From contig JAFGDX010000060.1 in the NCBI GenBank assembly GCA_016931875.1, forward strand, positions 1 through 11,973: a DNA stretch of 11,973 bases, in the 5' to 3' direction. The notes under the pieces were generated by a model that searched no databases, was not told the DNA's origin, and saw only the letters and a list, made by a program, of their open reading frames with translations. Shown piece after piece: positions 7,181-11,973 of the stretch (its first letter is position 1; each line of letters starts with the position of its first letter). The position numbers and the translations under genes are program-made. Origin of the DNA: Prolixibacteraceae bacterium. Its GTDB lineage: Bacteria > Bacteroidota > Bacteroidia > Bacteroidales > Prolixibacteraceae.

Positions 7181-8533
7181 ATGAAAAATCTTTCAAGAAG
7201 AAACTTTTTAAAGACGTCATCAGCTGTGACAGCGGGTGCACTTATTATTCCCAACCTGATGAGTTGTTCACCTTCTCATAAAATGAACATTGCCATAATT
7301 GGTGTTGGCGGCCGCGGAAAAGCCAACTGGAGTGAATGTTTGAACGAAAATGTTGTTGCTTTATGCGATGTGGATGAAAACCGCGCTGCTGAAGGCTTCA
7401 ATGCATTCCCAAAAGCAAAGCGTTACAAAGATTTCAGAAAAATGCTGGATGAAATGGCCCGGGAAATTGACGCTGTTTTTGTTTCCACACCCGACCATAC
7501 TCATTTTGCAGCGGCAATGGCGGCAATGCAACTGGGCAAACATGTTTATGTAGAAAAACCACTGGCCCACAATGTGTGGCAGTTACGTACCTTAAAAAAA
7601 GCTGCCAGCCACTACAATGTAATTACACAAATGGGAAACCAGGGACACGCCACAGACGGCATTCGCCGAATAAAAGAATGGGTTGATGCAGGAATTACCG
7701 GTAATGTAACCGAAGTTTTGGCCTGGTTTGACGGCCCCGAGTTTGGCGAAGACAAATATTTTAACAAACCTGCTCAGTTTCCGCCCGCAGAAGAACCGGT
7801 TCCAGCTGGGTTTGACTGGGATTTGTGGCTTGGCCCGGCAGCCGCAAGACCTTACAACCATGTGTATGCCCCGAAAACATGGAGAGGATTTTATGATTTT
7901 GGCAATGCTGAACTGGGTGACTGGGCCTGTCATACTCTTGACGCGCCCTTCTGGTCGCTAAACCTGGGAATGCCAACCGCAACCGAGGCAATTTTCAGCA
8001 GCGGTGCCCCGGAAGGATTTCTACCTGATAAATCAATAATAAAATTTGAATTCCCGGCCCGCGGCAACCAGCCACCGGTAACATTAACCTGGTATGAAGG
8101 CGGACTGAAACCCGAACTCAGACCCGAATGGAACCTGAGTGAATTACCAGATTCAGGCATGTTTATGCTGGGTGAAAAACAAAATATAATGACTGGCGGA
8201 AGACCCAACAATGCCCAGTTAATGCTGCCAAAAGAAGAATGGGAAAACTGGGTTGACAACGAGATGCCGGAACCCGTGATTCCAAGAATCGATGGAGGGC
8301 CGCAAAAAGAATTTCTGGATGCTGTTAAAGGAATTGGCCCCATGCCGGGCTCCAACTTTGACTATGCCACAGAACTAACTGAAATGGCATTGATTGGCGT
8401 TTTGGCACAGCGGTTTAACACCCGTATTGAATATGATGCAAAAAATATGAAAGTAACCAACCATCCTGAACTGGACAGATTTATTAAAGAGCCTGCAAGG
8501 CCAGGCTGGGAGTACGGTGAAAATCTCTGGTAA
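7181..8533 (+). CDS. Tat-exported Gfo/Idh/MocA-family oxidoreductase
   Basis: This is a 450-residue NAD(P)-dependent oxidoreductase of the Gfo/Idh/MocA family. The N-terminus has a twin-arginine signal, SRRNFLK (5-11), then a hydrophobic stretch ending in LMSC (Cys29), so it may also be a Tat-exported lipoprotein. The Rossmann nucleotide-binding loop GVGGRG is at 41-46, the family's EKP motif (VEKPLAH) at 125-127, and GDWACHTLD (246-254) supplies the conserved Asp247/His251 region of the C-terminal domain. Tat export fits a protein that must fold around its cofactor before crossing the membrane. Exported family members are frequent near glycan-degradation genes, where they may oxidise sugars to keto-sugars or act as redox-assisted glycosidases (as in GH109); which one applies here cannot be read from sequence. 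The gene is alone on the plus strand and ends at a terminator shared with the convergent sulfatase. Confidence 0.9.
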   Translation: MKNLSRRNFLKTSSAVTAGALIIPNLMSCSPSHKMNIAIIGVGGRGKANWSECLNENVVALCDVDENRAAEGFNAFPKAKRYKDFRKMLDEMAREIDAVFVSTPDHTHFAAAMAAMQLGKHVYVEKPLAHNVWQLRTLKKAASHYNVITQMGNQGHATDGIRRIKEWVDAGITGNVTEVLAWFDGPEFGEDKYFNKPAQFPPAEEPVPAGFDWDLWLGPAAARPYNHVYAPKTWRGFYDFGNAELGDWACHTLDAPFWSLNLGMPTATEAIFSSGAPEGFLPDKSIIKFEFPARGNQPPVTLTWYEGGLKPELRPEWNLSELPDSGMFMLGEKQNIMTGGRPNNAQLMLPKEEWENWVDNEMPEPVIPRIDGGPQKEFLDAVKGIGPMPGSNFDYATELTEMALIGVLAQRFNTRIEYDAKNMKVTNHPELDRFIKEPARPGWEYGENLW

Positions 8534-8561
8534 CAGTATTTACATAAAAGATAACATAAAG

Positions 8562-8590
8562 CTGCAGGAATTAAATTTCTGCAGTTTTTT
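8562..8590 (+). terminator. Intrinsic terminator of the Gfo/Idh/MocA gene
   Basis: CTGCAG (8562-8567) and CTGCAG (8579-8584) form the base of a 10-bp stem that continues through G-T, A-T, A-T and T-A pairs to a three-base loop, followed by six T. It starts 28 bases after the stop codon. The T-run overlaps the stop codon of the convergent sulfatase gene. On the minus strand the hairpin is followed only by a weak T-rich stretch. Confidence 0.8.
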
Positions 8591-10091
8591 ATTGCCGATT
8601 ATCCGGATGTATTCCCCATTCAAATCTTTTCGATTCATCAAAAGCAGAATTTGGCACAGGAAATTCGGCGCTTACCGACTGTTGCCACTCCTCCAGTAAG
8701 GTTGACAACTCTTTGGTTTTCTCAGGATACAATTCTGACAAATCCATTGATTCGCTGATATTAAATTTCAGATGATACAAATTCAGTTTGCCGGTTACAA
8801 AATTCTGAATCAGTTTCCAGTCGCCTTTTCGCACCGCCCCCGCCGGTTGATCGTGGTGATAAACCGGGTAGTGCCAGAATATTGCACGCTCCGGGTCATA
8901 TTTATTTTCGAGCAGTGCCGGCAAAAGCGATTTTCCGTCGAGTACCTGCTCTGGTTTTTCTACCCCCGCCAAATCAAGAAAGGTTGGATAAAAATCGACA
9001 CTGGAAACGATGGCTTCACTAACAACACCTGGCTTAATTTTTCCGGGCCATTTTACAATAAGGGGTTCACGAATTCCACCTTCGTAAACCGTTCCTTTTT
9101 CGGCCCGTAACGGGGCATTGGAAGTGGCAATAAATTTCATCGGGCTATTTTCGTAAACATCAATGCTTCCTTCGGCAATGAGCGGAATTTTGTCAAAACG
9201 GCCAATCAACCCGCCATTATCAGAATAAAAAATAACAATGGTATTTTCTTCCAGTCCCAATTCTGACAATTTTTGAAGAATACGCCCTACACTTTTGTCC
9301 ACGTGTTCAATCATTGATGCATAAACCGCATTCCCCGGATATGTATCTTCTTTTTCCTTGTTAAGGTATTTTTTTATCAAATCCCTGTCGGCATCCAACT
9401 GTACATGTACATCGTAATGTGCCAAAAACAGAAAAAACGGATTATGCCGGTTGCGTTCCATAAAATTTATACCCAAATCGGTTAAAACCTCGCTCAGCCG
9501 TTTTTTGTTTTCCTGTGGTAAAGGAGGAATAAACCGGGGGGAATAAAACCCGCCACCAGTGTAAACATGAAAATCATCATATCCCTGTGCACCGGGAAGC
9601 TGGTCTTTGCCGTTTCCCAGATGCCACTTGCCAAAATAACCGGTTTTGTAGCCGGCCTTTTGTACTGATTCGGCCAGGGTAATAATCTCCGGTGGCAAAT
9701 ACTGAGTCCGGTTCCGGGGAACAATCACCTCTTCATACGGGCGCCAGTGGCCGGTAATAAAATCGATAACTCCCACCCTTGCGGGGTATTGCCCGCTTTG
9801 AATACTTGCCCTTGTAGGAGAACAGACAGGACACGCTGCATAGGCATTGGTAAAACGCATTCCGGCTTCAGCCAGTTTATTCAGATTTGGCGCTTCGTTA
9901 AACGTATTTCCGTAACACGGTAAATCAGCCCACCCCAAATCATCGGCCAATACAAAAACAATATTGGGTGGTCTTTCCGGGACATTTCCGGCAGCAAAAG
10001 AAAAATTACAGAAAAGAAGACACAGAATACAAAAGATTACCGGCGGTTGGCTTTGTTTACACATGGTCAAATTTTTCAGATTAAAAACCAT
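8589..10091 (-). CDS. Exported formylglycine-dependent sulfatase (S1 family)
   Basis: This 500-residue protein is a type I sulfatase of the alkaline-phosphatase-like fold, hydrolysing sulfate esters, probably from a glycan. PNIVFVLADDLGWADL supplies metal-binding Asp50/Asp51. CPVCSPTR holds the C-x-P-x-R signature; Cys90 would be converted to formylglycine by a separate maturase, not in this window. Further conserved sites are Lys155/His157 (GKWHLG), His225 with His229 (AHYDVHV), Asp291/Asn292 (SDNGG) and Lys332 (EKGTVYEGGIREP). All expected catalytic positions are present and the length is normal. A signal peptide (IFCILCLLFCNFSFAAG) ends near residue 35. The start is uncertain: ATG 10091 lies 27 bases after the preceding stop, while ATG 10064 (MCKQSQ) gives a more usual signal peptide. 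It follows the M23-like gene on the same strand and is probably co-transcribed. The sulfated substrate is unknown. Confidence 0.93.
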   Translation of the reverse strand: MVFNLKNLTMCKQSQPPVIFCILCLLFCNFSFAAGNVPERPPNIVFVLADDLGWADLPCYGNTFNEAPNLNKLAEAGMRFTNAYAACPVCSPTRASIQSGQYPARVGVIDFITGHWRPYEEVIVPRNRTQYLPPEIITLAESVQKAGYKTGYFGKWHLGNGKDQLPGAQGYDDFHVYTGGGFYSPRFIPPLPQENKKRLSEVLTDLGINFMERNRHNPFFLFLAHYDVHVQLDADRDLIKKYLNKEKEDTYPGNAVYASMIEHVDKSVGRILQKLSELGLEENTIVIFYSDNGGLIGRFDKIPLIAEGSIDVYENSPMKFIATSNAPLRAEKGTVYEGGIREPLIVKWPGKIKPGVVSEAIVSSVDFYPTFLDLAGVEKPEQVLDGKSLLPALLENKYDPERAIFWHYPVYHHDQPAGAVRKGDWKLIQNFVTGKLNLYHLKFNISESMDLSELYPEKTKELSTLLEEWQQSVSAEFPVPNSAFDESKRFEWGIHPDNRQ

Positions 10092-10118
10092 CTAAAAATA
10101 GTGTAAATCAGGCAAAAG

Positions 10119-10994
10119 CTATTTCAAAAATTTTCTTTTTTCCTTTTTATCCATTTCCAAGCCACGGATTTCAAGGGGATGAACCACCGTACATTCACTT
10201 TCAGAAAGAATTAAATCGGTTTTATCTTTGGAAAGCACAAACTGGGGGACAAAAAATGTCAACCCATTGGATTGTAGTTTTTCATGATAAATCAGAAATA
10301 CCAACCCGTTTGCCCCCGGAGCGATTTGCCCCAAAACCTGCCCTGCATAAATTTTATCGCCCACCTTCCATTTCTTTTCCTGAACTGCAACATTCCGGTA
10401 ACAGGCCAGGGTTCCGTCGGGTTGCAAAACTGTGACGGCATATTTCCAGCCATTGTAATTGATTATGGCATCTTCATCGCGTGCCAACCCCGTAATTTCA
10501 GCAATAATTCCATTCCGTGCGGCAAAAACCAGGTCTCCTGATTGAGCTTTAAAACCAGTAGCTGTCCACGATTTTGGCACCTTCATCCCCATAAATCCAT
10601 TGATGTTTTCCACCAGTACCGACTGTACTTTTTTCCCCGGGTCAAAAGGAATCAGATAAGGAAAACCAAGGTCGACATCGGCCAGCGGATTGGAGCGATA
10701 ATATTTTATTTCATGATGAAAACGAACACCTCCGTCACCGCCCAGATTTCGTTCGAGGGTAAACAGGGCATTAAAGCCCGGTTCAACTTTTTTTACAATG
10801 GGCAAAGTTTCCCGGTAATAGGTATTTTCCAGATCGCCCAAAATTACATACACAAAAAGAGGTGCTTTAGTATTGTTGTAGGCAACAAAGTCAACATCGC
10901 CCACTGCATTGTAGTCGGCACGCACCTCAACCGGCTGGGCATCTGCCAGATTCACAAAAAAAACCAACAAGAACAGAAAAGCCCACTTTTGCAT
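10119..10994 (-). CDS. Exported LytM/M23-like protein with degenerate metal site
   Basis: From ATG 10994 this gene encodes 291 residues with a clear signal peptide (MQKWAFLFLLVFFVNLADA, cleavage before QPV). The frame is open to an ATG at 11060, but the extra 22 residues would bury the signal sequence. Residues ~20-130 form a beta-rich domain of no family I can name. Residues ~145-240 resemble the M23/lysostaphin (LytM) fold: GDLVFAARNGIIAEI, DGTLACYRNV, then KVGDKIYAGQVLGQI. The usual zinc ligands look lost: there is no H-x-G-x-D, the Y-x-H-L segment reads ACYRNV, and the HLHFE-type block reads LIYHEKL. It is therefore probably not a peptidase; catalytically dead LytM domains elsewhere (EnvC, NlpD) act as amidase activators. 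It lies 27 bases upstream of the sulfatase frame. The domain call rests on pattern resemblance. Confidence 0.65.
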   Translation of the reverse strand: MQKWAFLFLLVFFVNLADAQPVEVRADYNAVGDVDFVAYNNTKAPLFVYVILGDLENTYYRETLPIVKKVEPGFNALFTLERNLGGDGGVRFHHEIKYYRSNPLADVDLGFPYLIPFDPGKKVQSVLVENINGFMGMKVPKSWTATGFKAQSGDLVFAARNGIIAEITGLARDEDAIINYNGWKYAVTVLQPDGTLACYRNVAVQEKKWKVGDKIYAGQVLGQIAPGANGLVFLIYHEKLQSNGLTFFVPQFVLSKDKTDLILSESECTVVHPLEIRGLEMDKKEKRKFLK

Positions 10995-11096
10995 GTTATA
11001 CGATTTTCTTCGAAGGAAACAAAATTTCAGGTTAAAATCAACAGGAAGTTGAAAATCCATTTGGTCAGCATCTGTTTTTTTGATTTAATTTGAAAT

Positions 11097-11567
11097 ATGT
11101 ATTCAATTGAAGAGGCAAAAAAGCTGCGGCTCGATTTCTGGGAACAATTTGGCAAACTTTGCGAAATTCATCCGCTTTTGCAAAACAAACGTAAAAAATG
11201 GATGCTGCACCGTACCAAAATCAAAGGTATTTCCCTGCGTTTTGAAGCCGGGCGCGAAAATGCAAAAGTACTGTTGGAACTCGGGCACCGCAACGAAGAC
11301 AAGCGTTTAAAAGCCTACGAAATTCTGGAACGCTACAAAGCCATTGTTGAAAACGGTTTTGAAAACGGGCTGATATGGGAATTTTATCATCAGCGCAGGG
11401 ATAGCGGGCAGGAAGTGTGCCGGATTTATACAATGCTGGAAAATGTTGATTTTCACCGTCGGAACCAGTGGCCCGCTATTTTTAACTTTTTTATTGAAAA
11501 TATGCTTCAGCTGGAGGAGAATTTTCTTGCGGTGAGCGACATATTAAAAGAAGAGCTTTCCGGGTGA
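11097..11567 (+). CDS. DUF4268 domain-containing protein
   Basis: This 156-residue soluble protein matches the DUF4268 family: the block IWEFYHQRRDSGQEVCRIY (93-111) and NVDFHRRNQWPAIFNFFIENMLQLEENF (116-143) is the conserved core I associate with it. No signal peptide or membrane helix is present, so it is cytoplasmic. DUF4268 can occur as a C-terminal part of nuclease-like or restriction-associated proteins, but here it stands alone and carries no visible nuclease motif, so no role is assigned. It diverges from the M23-like gene with 102 bp between the starts. The element TTTG (11060-11063) followed 21 bases later by TTAATTTG (11085-11092) is close to a Bacteroidota promoter but would leave almost no leader. 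The gene is convergent with the cupin_5 gene, with 70 bp between them and no clear terminator. Confidence 0.8.
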   Translation: MYSIEEAKKLRLDFWEQFGKLCEIHPLLQNKRKKWMLHRTKIKGISLRFEAGRENAKVLLELGHRNEDKRLKAYEILERYKAIVENGFENGLIWEFYHQRRDSGQEVCRIYTMLENVDFHRRNQWPAIFNFFIENMLQLEENFLAVSDILKEELSG

Positions 11568-11637
11568 TCCGAAACAATAAGAAGTCGCCGCCAGCGGTTG
11601 TTGATGAAAGAAATGCGACCCCTCGTGTTTTCTTGTT

Positions 11638-11973
11638 TTAAAGTTTCACCAGCATTTTAATTTCCCCGGGAAATGCAGGAAACTCATCCGCTAAACTTTT
11701 GTCTGCCATTTCAAAATCCTCAAAATGAAAGCCGGGAGAAACCGTACATCCAGCCAGCGCAAAACCGCCGTTGTTTGCCAGCCGGGCGGCAAACCAGGTA
11801 TTTTTGGGAACCACAAGCTGAAACTGTTCTCCGTTTTCAGGATTGTTTCCCACACGTTGTTTTACGAACTGCCCATTTTGAACCGACCAGATTTCAATGG
11901 CTGAACTGCCGGCATAGAAATGCCATATTTCATCGGATTTTATCCGGTGGAATGCTGAAAAATCATCCCCTTC
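11638..11973 (-). CDS. Cupin_5 (DUF985) family protein, C-terminal part (cut by right edge)
   Basis: The minus-strand frame is open from the right edge to the stop at 11638 and gives 111 residues. EGDDFSAFHRIKSDEIWHFYAGSSAIEIW at the visible start, VVPKNTWFAA in the middle and CTVSPGFHFEDFEMA near the end are the recognised signature of cupin_5 (DUF985) proteins, small single-domain beta-barrel proteins of roughly 150-170 residues. About 40-60 residues with the start lie beyond the window. A GTG at 11853 falls inside the domain and is not the start. The family's function is poorly defined; some relatives are thought to bind small sugars or nucleotides. There is no sign of damage in the visible part. 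Confidence 0.85.
   Translation of the reverse strand, partial: EGDDFSAFHRIKSDEIWHFYAGSSAIEIWSVQNGQFVKQRVGNNPENGEQFQLVVPKNTWFAARLANNGGFALAGCTVSPGFHFEDFEMADKSLADEFPAFPGEIKMLVKL

Noticed and set aside
11006..11017. Short palindrome CTTCGAAG upstream of the M23-like gene as an operator
   Set aside because: Only 8 bp are symmetrical and the flanks do not extend it; chance occurrence is likely.
11568..11637. Possible terminator between the DUF4268 and cupin_5 genes
   Set aside because: Only short, imperfect pairing with a long loop can be drawn, and the T-rich stretch is not next to a good stem.
11638..11853. A 71-residue protein starting at GTG 11853
   Set aside because: The same frame continues upstream to the window edge with cupin_5 signature residues, so this is an internal GTG of a longer gene.

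Overview
The window looks like a chromosomal segment of a glycan-degrading Bacteroidota bacterium, possibly a marine or sediment member of the Bacteroidales/Marinilabiliales group; the genus is a guess. The grounds are a SusC/RagA-type TonB-linked transporter with the family's typical start, AT-rich intergenic DNA with almost no Shine-Dalgarno sequences, TAnnTTTG-like promoter elements, and many exported carbohydrate-active proteins.

Layout. From the left edge to 1200 (minus) lies the N-terminal 400 residues of a SusC-like transporter. A 542-bp AT-rich gap follows; it holds a near-perfect Crp/Fnr-type dyad next to a consensus-like promoter for susC. At 1743-2603 (plus) is a secreted PIG-L/LmbE deacetylase, which ends at a strong bidirectional terminator. 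A minus-strand pair follows: an HGSNAT-like membrane acyltransferase (6072-4888), then 46 bp downstream a GH172 (DUF2961) lipoprotein (4841-2769). Diverging from it is an unrecognised 255-residue protein (6180-6947). Next comes a Tat-exported Gfo/Idh/MocA oxidoreductase (7181-8533), which meets a convergent minus-strand pair at a terminator: a degenerate LytM/M23-like exported protein (10994-10119) followed by a formylglycine-type sulfatase (10091-8589). On the right are a DUF4268 protein (11097-11567) and a cupin_5/DUF985 protein cut by the right edge.

How the genes may work together (inference). SusC imports oligosaccharides across the outer membrane. The PIG-L deacetylase, GH172 enzyme, sulfatase and exported oxidoreductase would remove N-acetyl, furanosyl, sulfate or other decorations at the cell surface or in the periplasm. 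The HGSNAT-like protein could pass acetyl groups from cytosolic acetyl-CoA to a periplasmic amino sugar. This looks like a scattered or marginal part of a polysaccharide-utilisation region for a sulfated and/or amino-sugar-containing glycan. No SusD, regulator or endo-acting hydrolase is visible here. The DUF4268, cupin_5 and 255-residue genes look like ordinary housekeeping or accessory genes. No rRNA, tRNA, CRISPR array or insertion sequence was recognised.
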